Below are positions 9,380 through 19,799 of a stretch of DNA of 34,084 nucleotides, piece by piece. Position 1 is the first letter of the stretch. Each line of letters opens with the position of its first letter. Location: the NCBI GenBank assembly GCA_027604685.1, contig JADHYX010000232.1, forward strand, positions 1 through 34,084, in the 5' to 3' direction. A program made the translations under genes and the position numbers. Source of the DNA: Lobulomyces angularis. Its lineage: Eukaryota; Chytridiomycota; Chytridiomycetes; Lobulomycetales; Lobulomycetaceae. Under the pieces are notes generated by a model that saw only the letters and a program-made list of their open reading frames with translations, was not told the DNA's origin and made no database searches.

Positions 9380-11360
9380 ATGACTCTGCAAAAGGCAGCT
9401 CTAAAACAGCTGAAATTCAGAGGAGACAGTGGATTTTGTACATCATCTTCCTCACTGCTTCCTCATTTTAACCAGTATCATAACCTCCCATCTGAACAGA
9501 CTCAAATACAGATTGACCACAATGTTAACACCCAAAAAACTGAATCCAAAATATACTTGAAAGAAGTAATTAACGGCAGGGAAAGGTTTTATCTGAACCA
9601 CCAAAATGAGATAAATCTGAAGTTTTTTTGGAGAGATGAAAATAATTTTAAAGACCACAATGAATTGGAAAAAAAAAATTCAAATCTTCCTTTTAAAGAT
9701 TTATATGCCAAGTATAGTGTTAATACTTTTAAAAATAACACAATAAAATCCAATATCGTTTTACAAAATTTTTGGAATAAATTTAAAAATTTGAAAGTCA
9801 TTCAATCTTCTAATTTGAAGTTTTTTAAAAAAATATTCTTTTTTGAAAAAATCGTTCAATGGTGGAGTCAAATGGTAAAAATTAAGTTTTTTTTTCTTAA
9901 AAAAATTTTTATTGAATAATATTTATACAAATTTTTTTTTTAATAACATTTTTTTTTAGTTTTTACCAGTGGGATATCCTAATACCTGCCATGAAGTGTA
10001 TGCAACTGTGCATATTTGGCAATTTATCGAAACTTTTCTTGGAAGCACAGTAAAAATGATTTAAAAAGTTTAATTTTTATAGCTAGGTTTCTGTGCTGTG
10101 TAATCAAGCAATGTTAAGTAGTATTGGACTTTCTCAATCGGAAGCTACAGGAGGGGCGGTTGCAATACAATGGGTTTTGAAGGATGGATTTGGAGAAATA
10201 GGAAAGTTGTTTTTTATTCAACAGTTTAGTAAAAATTTTGACTCACATCCCAAAACTTGGAAACTTGTTGGAGAAGTTTCTTGTTTATTTGGTTCAACAC
10301 TACAACTAATTACTGTCTTGACTTTAAATAATTACTTTCTAATATTCGCCAGTGTTGGGTAAAAGAATTATGGAGATATTATCTTTTTTAATTTCAAAAT
10401 TTTTTTAGATATGCCTTTCGTAGTATTCATTTTTCGATTTGGGGCGCAACTCGTAATATAATTATTAACTATACTTAGAATTATTAATCAAAAAACTAAA
10501 ATAAAAAAAGATATGACCTTTACCAAAAATTTTAGTTTGACAGGAAATGTAGCTGATTTAGTTGCAAAGGACGACTCGCAAATGAGCGTTGCACATCTTT
10601 TAGGAATGTTATGCGGAGTTGGATTAATAAGGTATTGACAAAAAAATTAGCAATTTTTAAATTTTCCTTTTTTCCTTTTCACAGTATTTCGCATGATCCA
10701 AACTTTTTGTTTGTTGTTTTCTTTATCGTTGCACCATTACATTTTCTTTCAACCAATAATTTGTTAAAATCAGCAAATTTTAAGGTGTTGAATAAGGCGA
10801 ATTTAACAATACTTTCAAGAAGTTTTATCAATTCAAAAAAACTTCCCAGCGATTCGGATTTAAACAGAAATTTAATTTTTTTTGGAGAATTTTTAAAAAA
10901 AGAAAAATTTTTTAGTTTAAAAAAAAAGTGTAAAAAGAACATTGATTTTGAGTTAAGTGTTGAAGTGAAAAATTTAAATTTTAGTAATATTAGGGAAGTT
11001 GAATTTATTTTAAATTTATACGAGAATGAAAAGTATTTACTTAAGTACGATAAAACCAAAAATAAAGTAGGAGTAAGTTACTTTGATGGTGCTGTCACAA
11101 ACGACGTATTGAAATCCATTTTTAATGCAGTCACCTTAATTGATTTAATCTCCAGTTCACCCACCGACTTAACTTACAATGGAACAAGCACTTTTGATGA
11201 AAACTTAAGAAATAAAGACCTTAAACAATTAAGTAAAAAAGCCTTTGAGGCAACTAACTTAAACTTTGAATCTTTTTTACAAACATTAAAAAATAACGGC
11301 TGGAAAACCGATGAAGTTTTTTTTGGTGATAATGGGTATAGATTAAAAAAAATTGATTAG
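9380..11360 (+). CDS. RUS family (DUF647) membrane protein
   Basis: Member of the root UVB sensitive family, widespread in eukaryotes, with poorly defined biochemical function. Exons: 9380-9874, 9960-10049, 10087-10358, 10409-10452, 10544-10631, 10685-11360, giving 554 residues. Family blocks appear in order: FLPVGYPNTCHEVYA, EATGGAVAIQWVLKDGFGEI, SHPKTWKLVGE, WGATRNVADLVAKDDSQ and HLLGMLCGVGL. The spliced junction that restores GATRNVADLVAKD fixes intron 4 (10453-10543), which contains several AGs. Hydrophobic stretches in exons 3, 5 and 6 agree with a membrane protein. The first 165 residues are family-unlike, Asn/Lys/Phe-rich, with a basic N-terminus that could target an organelle. Intron 2 is only 37 nt. 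Confidence 0.88.
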
Positions 11361-11618
11361 ATTATAACTTGAATTTTGATTATATATTCTTTTAAACAAA
11401 AATATTATTGAAATATACATTCTTTTAAATAAAAATATATTGGAAACTTTCATGACTGCTGATGACTATTATTGAATTTAAGATATCTAAGAGGAATGAG
11501 GGATTTTTATCCTGAAAGTTTCATTTTTTATTAATTTTCTGTTAACTTTAGTGCAATAAATTATAATATATAATAGAATGCTAATTTTTTTAAGGTGGCT
11601 AAAAATATTTCTTTAATT

Positions 11619-13370
11619 TTAAGAATATTTTTTTCTAATTTGTTGAAGTATTTCTCTAGTAACAGGTTGTCCAACTTTTAAGTTGGAGTGTATTTTTGTT
11701 AGCTCATTAAATGGGTAGATCATTTCAAATTTTCCAACTTCAGAAGCAAAATTAAAACTATTTCGCTCTTTTGCATTCTGCTCTTTGGTCTTCGTCGATG
11801 AAGCTGAATTTTTTCTCTTATTAAGCTTAAAAAAAATTTGAGTTAATGATATGCTACTCGAATTCTTTACATGTAAATTTTCTTCTGCTACGAATGCTAA
11901 ATCACCATCACTTTCTGTGTAATTCATCATGGATATTATGTCAGATAATAAAGGCTGCAAATTATTTTTAATAAGTCTTTGTTATCTTTATTCATTGATT
12001 TTGTTTTATTTTATTTACCTTCTTTACTTCAATATCAATGCTACTATCAACTGACAATGCAGGGCTCAGATTAACTTCTAATATAAAATAACGTTCTTTA
12101 ATAATATAATTAATTTTGAAGCAATTGAACCTAATAAACATGGCTTTAAATTTTGATCTATGATGATATCTTTGAGTAAAAAATAAAATTAAAACTTCTA
12201 AAATTTCTGTATAGATTTCAATTTTTTACCAAATCCAAACAATTCAAAACAGGAATAAGAGTGTAGAATTACATCATTTGTGATTGGTATTATAGTATAC
12301 AGTATAATGGCTTTGATTTTTTTGAAAATTTCATCAAAATTGATACCTTTTAATTTTAGAAAGCTATTCAAAGTATTTAAAGTCCATTTGCATCCTGGGC
12401 CAATTTCTTCTTTTTCATTTTGCAAAGTAGGGCTAAATTTGTTTATAGAAGTGTTGGTAAGGTGTGAAAATACATCTTTGATATCAGTAGTATTGTATTT
12501 GTTAGTAGCAAATCTCGCCATCCCTTCATTATAGATGTACACAACCAAGGGATTAAAGCTTCTCACCACTACGTAACTAAAAAATTAACCTGTCGATAAT
12601 TATAATCAATTGTACCATCTCAAATCAAACTTGTATCCACTAATTAACAATGGTCTTTCAATGTATACTTGAATTATTGCGTTAGTATCATAGATACAGT
12701 CTTTTAAATCTTTTACTAAAAATATTCCCCTCCCTCTGCTCATATCTACTGGTTTGCAGATCCAAAGTTTCTGATAAACTTTTTTAATTTTTATTTAAAT
12801 TATTTTTTTTTACCTTTTGATTTAGTTCCTCATCAGCAGCGTAAGCTTTAACAAATTTGACATATTCGTTTGGTAACGTAAACGTTAATGGAAAAAAGTC
12901 ATATATTGAGCCATAAATAACTTTCATTGTCTTTAGTAATCGAAATAAGCAGTCCTATTTTTTTGTATATGATGACAAGAAAAAATGAGCATTGCGCTGA
13001 ATAAAAGTTGTAATTTACCTTTTTAGTGAGAGTGGTGGTATTTCCAAAGTGATTAATTCTTTGATGCTTGTTGCAATGATCATGAACACTTTGAGGAAAC
13101 CTAGAACCTGCAACAAATTCATTATTTTAACTGTTAAAAAAAAAAAAAGAAAACTACTTTTCCAAAAAAAATTCCAGTAAGCAGTGCTTCCTTGAATATA
13201 CTCTTCCCAACCTTTTATAACAGTTTAAGAGAAACGATATTACTGTTCACAGTACCTTTTTCCATAAAAATTTGTTTTAGCAATGGTGGGCCATTATCTG
13301 CTATTCTGTAAACTAACGGTTTCTTTTCATAATCTAAATTAAATTTTGAATTGGTCTTTAACTTGAGCAT
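11619..13370 (-). CDS. Tubulin tyrosine ligase-like (TTLL) polyglutamylase or glycylase
   Basis: ATP-grasp enzyme that adds amino acids to tubulin tails; in most lineages its targets are axonemal or centriolar microtubules. Exons in transcript order: 13256-13370, 13158-13211, 13019-13107, 12814-12954, 12616-12770, 12230-12576, 12131-12169, 12019-12077, 11619-11954, giving 444 residues. Motifs in order: GWEEY...[112 protein letters not shown] and [14 protein letters not shown]. Length and motif order resemble the TTLL2/TTLL9 group. The usual KPWLLEVN reads KPCLLEVN here, a tryptophan-to-cysteine change next to the catalytic glutamate and asparagine. Divergent from the FYR-domain gene, 252 bp apart. 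Substrate specificity cannot be read from sequence. Confidence 0.93.
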
Positions 13371-13622
13371 TTTTTTTTATTGTAAAAGTTTTTACCATTT
13401 TTCGCGTTCAACTGTAAGCAAATTTTGAAGGACGAACTTTTATGTGCATAACACAAATTTACACAAAAATTTACAAAAAAAGGAAAAAAAAAAAGAAACT
13501 CCAGTAACAGATTATTATGAATATTTTTAATATAAGACTATTTTATAAAAAATCATTTATACTGCTTACCAAGACACAAAAAAAATTTTTTTCTTAAAAA
13601 AAAAAATTAGAATTTATCAAAA

Positions 13623-15002
13623 ATGATTTATGAAATAAAATATCAAGAAACAAAATTAAAATATACCGAATTGAACAGTGAATACAGAGATATAAAATCA
13701 CAATATAATAAAGCAGGTTCGCAAACTTTCTTTTTTATGATCCAGTAAAAAACTAAAAATTTGTTAAAAAAACAACATAACTAATTTTTAAAATGGTCAC
13801 TTCATATTCAAAAAAAAAGAATATAACTTCATAGAAATTAAATTAATGAGAAAAAAAAAAAGAACAAAAAATTAAGCGACTCGAAACTGAGAAAGAGAAG
13901 TTGCTGGATTTGATACTACACTTGAAACCTAGTTTAACTGTTTTGACAGAGTATGTTAAATGTTTGCAACTTTTTTGAATTGAAATGTTTTTAAACATTT
14001 TCAAAATTTTTATTCAATAATTTTTAAATAATAAGAAAAAATTTTATTGTTTAAGTGATTGTATTACTGATACAGATATTCAGGAATTATCTTGTACTAG
14101 CCGAAAGGAAACAGTAGTTATACCTCCAAAGAAGTTAGTTGAAAGCAATAACACTCTCATAAAGGTAACTAATAGTAACGAACAAGATGAGGAGTCTGAG
14201 ATTGACTTGGATGGTGTAGACGAAGTTGAACCAGTTGTAGATGGAAAACTGAGAAAACGAAAGTTTAAGGTTAAGTAATTATAATATGGAAAAAAATTGA
14301 TTTTTAATTAGAAAAGAGACACAAGGTCATCTGCTAAAAAGTTAAAATTATTAAAAATGGATGAAGAAAATAATCTGATACTGCCTTTTACAATAAAGAA
14401 AAATGGATCTGTAACAATATACTTATTTTAATAATTGCCATTATTTACCTTTTTACAATAAAGGAGGTTACAATTTTAAATATTGGAACTATTATTCATG
14501 ACAGAGACAGTTTTCACACACCAAGGTATATCACTCTATTATATAATTGCAGGGAGTAAATTTATTTTTCTGCAGATTCATCTGGCCTGCAAATTTCCAC
14601 AGTCAAAAATTATACCATTCATTTACAAATCCAGATCAAAAATGTATTTATGATATGTTTATACTTGATGAAGGAGAAAACCCTATTTTTCAAATAGTGG
14701 TTAATGACGAAGGAGTCGAGCCTAGAATATTTAGAGCAACATCAGCTTCTGGAGTATGGAAGAAGGCTTTACAGGAGCTAATGGAAAGGTAATTTTATAA
14801 ATTTTCGACTACAGCATCAATAGCATATTATCTAAATTTAAGAAAAATACCCAATGCGAAGACTACAGTAAGTGGTCCAGATTTTTTTGGAATTAGTGAC
14901 CTTGGGGTTATTAATTATATTCAAGAATTACCAGATGCTAAACGTTTAAAAAAATATATAAGACAGAAATGGATAACTGAAAACGAAGAAAAAGTCAATT
15001 GA
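13623..15002 (+). CDS. FYRN/FYRC-domain protein (TBRG1-like)
   Basis: Probable nuclear, chromatin-linked protein. Exons: 13623-13716, 13851-13950, 14056-14269, 14312-14410, 14464-14525, 14576-14788, 14843-15002, giving 313 residues. The N-terminus is coiled-coil (YQETKLKYTELNSEYRDIK, then KRLETEKEKLLDLILHL), matching the position of the coiled coil in TBRG1. An acidic stretch and a basic cluster (KLRKRKFK, a likely nuclear signal) follow. FYRN covers the region from TILNIGTIIHDRDSFHTPR to the FIWPANFHSQKLYHSF block; FYRC includes SASGVWKKALQELM and SGPDFFGISDLGVINYIQEL. FYR domains are otherwise known from MLL/Trithorax methyltransferases. There is no SET, PHD or JmjC domain here, so it is probably an adaptor. 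Its neighbours include a histone deacetylase. Confidence 0.88.
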
Positions 15003-15278
15003 TTTTCTATATCACCTCTATAAAAATTTAAATTTGAACGAATATATAATTAGTAATATACCACAATTTTTAATAAATTTGTTAATAGCAATTCTTTTGG
15101 TATTAAAAAAAAACCGAAACTATAGCAGTTCTGAATGATACGATGTTTTTGCTCTTTAATTCAGCAACTAAAATAACTTTTTGTGCAATACATTTTTTAC
15201 TTGTCACACAAACAAATTTTTCAGTACAAAATCTTATAAATTATACTCAAATCATCTAACTAGCAAAATTTCAAATTG

Positions 15279-16297
15279 ATGTCAAGACGGGATTTTTCAA
15301 AATCACCTAGTATATCACTGTTTGCGCAACCTTGCGCTTCTACATTATCTCTCCCAAGTGTAAAAAATAATAAGCAACAAAAAATTTGTAACAAGGGAAA
15401 ATTTCCTTTAACATCTTCTAATGATACCTCCAATACAACAACTAATGTTAACATAGATGTTATTGATTTAACAAGTGAGGATAATGACATACGGAAAGGA
15501 AAAAAAAGGAAATTCAGTGAAAGCCCAAATTTCATCGACTTAACAACGGATAATGTTTTGAATATACCTAATAAGAAACTTAACCGGAACAATATTCATA
15601 ATTCCTGGTAATAAAACAATAATTTATAACGTTAACCTGGCTTTTTCTTTTTTTTACTAGCAGTAATGACGTTGAATTCGTAAGCATGAATATCAATAGT
15701 AGGATAAATATATCACCGCCAACTATAGTTTCAAGTCGTAGACGTAATCCTCCACCTATATTACGAAGTAGTTCTGATATGATGCAAAATTTAGCGAGAC
15801 TTTTTCAGTATAGAAGAGAAGTCGAGCGAAATCGTCATGAAGAATATGACGGGGAAGCCGAAGAGACTTTTTATGTGAGAAAAAAAAATTTTTAATTGTT
15901 TTTACTGACGATTTAGGATCGCGTTTTACTTGGACAGAACCATATTAAGGAACCAAATAATAAGCCAAGCTCAATAATAATTGCTACCCCAGAACCAATA
16001 ATAGAAGAAAATGGTGGATCCAAAATGAAATGTGCCGTTTGTTTATGCCCTCCTGATGAAAAAACGATGTTGTGTGCTACTCGGTGTGGTCATGTGTTTT
16101 GGTAACTTTCTAAAAGTATTAGTTAATGTATTCTTTTGGTAGCCATCCTTGTATCAATGAAAGTTTAAAGCATAAAAAAGAATGTCCTGTTTGCAGAAAA
16201 AAGACTGCAGTAAGTTTATTTTTTGTAATAAATATCTAGAAATCCTTATTGTTATTTTTTATTTTAGAAAAACTCTTTGGTCAAGTTATTTTTGTAA
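15279..16297 (+). CDS. RING finger protein with SUMO-interaction motifs (candidate STUbL, Slx8/RNF4-like)
   Basis: Candidate SUMO-targeted ubiquitin ligase. Exons: 15279-15607, 15661-15874, 15917-16101, 16143-16209, 16268-16297, giving 274 residues. Two hydrophobic SUMO-interaction motifs sit in the disordered N-terminal part: VIDLT (61-65) followed by acidic SED, and FIDLT (85-89). A basic nuclear signal, RKGKKRK (72-78), lies between them. The C3HC4 RING is at the extreme C-terminus: Cys220, Cys223, Cys238, His240, Cys243, Cys246, Cys257, Cys260 (CAVC, RCGHVFCHPC, CPVC). Tandem SIMs ahead of a C-terminal RING is the arrangement of RNF4 and yeast Slx8/Slx5 complexes. The RING is certain; the SUMO role is inferred from the motifs. 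The last intron leaves a nine-codon final exon. Confidence 0.87.
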
Positions 16298-17158
16298 GAT
16301 TCAATAATTGCATATTTTTTTTTAATTTAAAATATTGAACTTGAAATTAATCAAATTAAATTTAAAATTTTTAGATGAAATGTTAAAATGTAATCACTAT
16401 TTATTATCAAATCATTAAATTTTTTTAACCAAAATTCACATTGTTACAACAATGATTAAATATAGAGAATGTAATGATAGCATGTTTGCTAAAATAAAAT
16501 TTGCTCACTTGATCATAAGATTGTTAACTTCACGTTAAGAACTATAAAACTTTAATTTTGTAGAAAAGAAATTCTTTTTTTTTGTAGGAATTCTGTAAAA
16601 AATTGCAAGTAGCCACCAATAGTAGTGGAAATCAAATTGAATTTGAATTAGTTTTCAATTTGAATATGATGAGAGATGCCTTTTACCTGATTTTAACTTC
16701 AAGTAGAATGGTCCTGCTTTCGGGAACGCTACTTCGAATTGATTTATCTCAATGAAGATTATGTTTCATTAATCAAAATCTTGATATCAATTCCCGATTC
16801 TTTCATTATTACATCTCAAAAAGAGTTTTTTTTTTTTTGAAATGTCAAAATAAGGAAACAAGAGCAGTATTTACATAATAACTTCAAAGGAAAAAATTTC
16901 TAGAGAATTTATGCATAAGTTTCTGTCATTCACAATAAAGTTATTAACATCTCATTGAAAATGTCTTATGTTATTAATACAGGATTCAACAAATTTGGCA
17001 GTTTTTGGTTTCCAGAAACACATTTTGGTGTTTAGTGGCTAATTTGTGCCTGTACATAGCAAATTCTATATTGTGGAACTGCTAAAAAACTTAATATGCT
17101 AATACAAGAATAGTTTTTGGATATCAACAAAATTTAATTTTTGAGCTATTCTAATTAA
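16298..17158. other. 861-bp gap with helicase-like relic
   Basis: Lies between the convergent RING and HECT-like genes. It is AT-rich apart from about 16588-16755, which holds a possible degenerate helicase fragment listed separately. Nothing else could be supported. Confidence 0.5.
16588..16755 (+). pseudogene. Possible relic of an XPD/FANCJ-family helicase
   Basis: A 55-codon frame, preceded by a good acceptor-like TTTTTTTTTGTAG and closed by TGA, contains FELVFNLNMMRDAF and, 15 residues later, VLLSGTL. This matches in order the block of FANCJ/RTEL1/XPD helicases where a phrase like LNPAVAF is followed by I-L-T-S-G-T-L. After the stop, another frame (about 16787-16828) reads ISIPDSFIITSQKE, at the place where the family has a stretch like LEANHVI..SQ. 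No other helicase motifs were found nearby, so this looks like an isolated decayed exon. Similarity is short and could be chance. Confidence 0.3.
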
Positions 17159-19149
17159 TCACATTTTTGACCGCCTCCATAAATTAATGGAGGAGATCAA
17201 TTTTTGTCTATTTTCAAAATATGGGCATGAAATAAAGTAAACCTTAATATTTTCAGGATAGTTTAGATTCCAACAAATAATCTGCTCTTGTATTTGACAG
17301 TGAACATTAAAAATATTGCTTTCTTGATTACACTTAAATAAGAATCGCACGTTTTTGTTATAGGTTAATTCATTTGTTGCTTTAAACCAGAAATCTTGTA
17401 AATCTGGAACACTTAGATTGTGAACAAAAGTTCTAAAGGTTTTGTAAGAAGATTCAGTGTGAAGTAGATCCTTTCGTTCAATTTCGGTACATGGTAAGGT
17501 TAAATTGTCTAGTATATCACAATGGAATACCTCTATACGACTGGTAAAATTTGCTTTAAATTCTTCAAAGGTGTATAATGAGTTGATTTTTTTTAAAAAA
17601 TTACTATATTCTCCACTAGTTGAGGACATATAAAATACTGACTTCATTCCTGTTCTAGAAAATATTAGATCTTTTGTTAGTGCAGAAGTAAGTTTGACTA
17701 AAGGATTAGTAGAATTTTCAAATTGCTCCAGATACTGTTTAAATATAACCGGAATTGAATTTTCAAAATCTGATAAACATAGTGTTATCCCCAAAAAAAC
17801 CTAATAATAAGGCAGAATAAAATCATTTTCGAAAAAAACTATATACGTACTTTATAAAATGAGTCAGATATATTTGAGGGTAAAAAGATATCAAGAGAAA
17901 TAGTTTTTAAGAGGGCTACATAAAAGCTTCGAAATCTGGTATACAATGTATCGTCATTCTTTTAAAAAAAAACATCCACCTTAAATAAAATTACAACCAA
18001 GAAAATATTTACAATAGATTTAGGCAGCAATCCTATCCCATCCTTTTCTGCAATGAATTCTCGAGAGATAAAAGCCATGATGAACAATGATAAGTAATGC
18101 TTTGTCTTATTTCTCCTCACATCCACTGCGTCAAAAGTTTGGTTGCTATTTTCATCTTTTATTACCCAGCAAGTTTCAAAGATTAATTCTGAATTTAAAT
18201 TCATCAGTTTATTAACCATTTCTTCGAAGTAACTTTCAGAGTTTACACTAATGTTTATTGTGTTTTGTTCTATTTTTAAAAATAATCTGAAATTAGAATT
18301 TTTTCCATCAGTTAATAAAAATTATCAGTTTTTTACCATTCTCTTTCAATTCAGAATAGAAAAGCGCTTCTCTTTTTTGAAAACTGATATTGAGGTAATC
18401 AGTTGAAGCTGCTAGAAAAAAAAAAATTCTACTAAGAAATGTATGAAAAAAATTACCTCTATTTGGAGGAGTATTATCTAATTTTAAAACATTTTTCATT
18501 ATATCTGGCAACCCATCCATAAGTGTGGTTTTTGGTGAAGTTTCAAAATTTGTCATACTATTTTTATCGTCTAAGGAACGCTCTACATCTAAACCTTTAT
18601 CAATGCAATTTATATTATTTCCATCAAATATGTCTTTTCCTTTTTGTAAAAAAACATTCTGAGTTCCTTTCAAGCAAGATGTATTAAAATATCTTTTGCT
18701 CACATCTGGTGTTGCTTGAATTTTTGTGCTCTCTGGCAAAAAAACATTAACTTTATTATTTTTTCTTAACAGTGCAATTTTGTTTTTTAAATTATGCCTT
18801 GGTTTTTCCAAATTTCCTTTAAAGGACTCCATGCAGTTAAAACCGGTATGCAATTCATTTAATTTTATAATCAAATCTTTCAGTTCATTGTTAGAACTTA
18901 ATTTAAATACATGAATTTTTTTATTTTTTCCATAGTTTTCATCACACAATAATTTCAACTCACATAATTCTAGGTCGTATTCGCAGCCTATTGCAGACAA
19001 AGTTTTAACTAAGAAATGAATTACTACTTACCAATAATATTTTGAATGCTAACTTCAACTAATTTCTCATAATTATAACAGGTGTTCCAACTAAAAACTT
19101 GATGTCTAATATCTATAGATATGAAACCTTCTTTTTTCAAAAAAAAACA
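17159..19149 (-). CDS. Divergent HECT-like protein (putative E3 ubiquitin ligase)
   Basis: Exons in transcript order: 19032-19149, 18457-18987, 18337-18411, 18013-18269, 17851-17958, 17159-17800, giving 576 residues. Residues 1-240 are low in recognisable features (a basic-to-acidic, Asn/Lys-rich region). The second half follows the HECT N-lobe pattern: a helix around YLSLFIMAFISREFIAEKDG, then FRSFYVALLKTISLDIFLPS and SDSFYKVFLGITLCLSDFEN, where HECT proteins have FxFIGRxxGLAL...LDxPF...FYKxLLGxxxxLxDL. The C-terminal part ends with FISCPYFENRQKLISSINLW, placing Cys555 where HECT has the catalytic TCFN cysteine. The tail after the cysteine (21 residues) is shorter than usual. The fold assignment is by pattern, with low identity, so activity is uncertain. 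The start is ambiguous (see findings). Confidence 0.5.
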
Positions 19150-19799
19150 TTTTTTGTAGTGTAATGTGCTTTCAGATTCTGCTAGTGCGTTCATTATTCT
19201 TTATTATTAACACAGAATAACACCATGTAACAAAAGTGAATTTTTTGTAATTAAAACTCAGAAGTCGTGTTTTGGATTTTAACTTAGTGAAGAGACGGTA
19301 CTTATACTTAATATTAAATATATATAGATCGTTTATATTATAATAATACTCAATTATACATTTTTGTTGGTTTCAAATAAAATTTTTTTTTAAATTTGGT
19401 AATTATCATGCTTTTCTTGTAATTAAAACCACATTATCCTATTATTGAAAATTTCCAATCTAAAGATCCATCAAATTTCCAAATTACAATATTTAAAACT
19501 ACACCAATTTACAAAGAAATTAATTGTTTGGACGAACTTTTTGAACTTTAATAGCTAAACCACACTTCGCTTCTTAAACTTGAATCTTATTTGAGAGCAG
19601 TTTAAAACCAAATTTTTTACCCAAGTAATTTCTATTGTCACTGGAATCTGTTCTTCAAGTCTTTAGAGAAGATAAATTAAATTTTAAGTAGATTCCACTT
19701 ACATAGTAATTTTTTGATCAACTACCAGTTATACAGCAACTTAAAAATAGACTTGAACTACATTAAAATAAAATAAAATTTTATTATAAATAACTTGGT
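19150..19799. other. Divergent intergenic region of HECT-like and HDAC genes
   Basis: AT-rich, 650 bp. It includes an out-of-frame upstream ATG for the HECT-like gene at 19193 (-), an 18-codon frame ending in TGA inside the T8 run. No other feature seen. Confidence 0.5.

Noticed and set aside
10487..10543. Earlier AG acceptors (TATACTTAG, AATTTTAG) for RUS intron 4.
   Set aside because: They break the frame; only the CAG at 10541-10543 restores the conserved GATRNVADLVAKD.
261..12085. An 18-base match (TCAGATTAACTTCTAATA) between 264-281 and about 12067-12084, where it encodes the conserved LEVNL of the TTLL gene.
   Set aside because: The match does not extend in either direction as protein or DNA, so a duplicated TTLL fragment at 261 is not supported; low-complexity chance is enough.
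12078..12130. Unspliced reading across this TTLL segment, which is open in one frame.
   Set aside because: It is out of phase with the preceding exon and would replace the conserved LLEVNLSP junction with unrelated residues.
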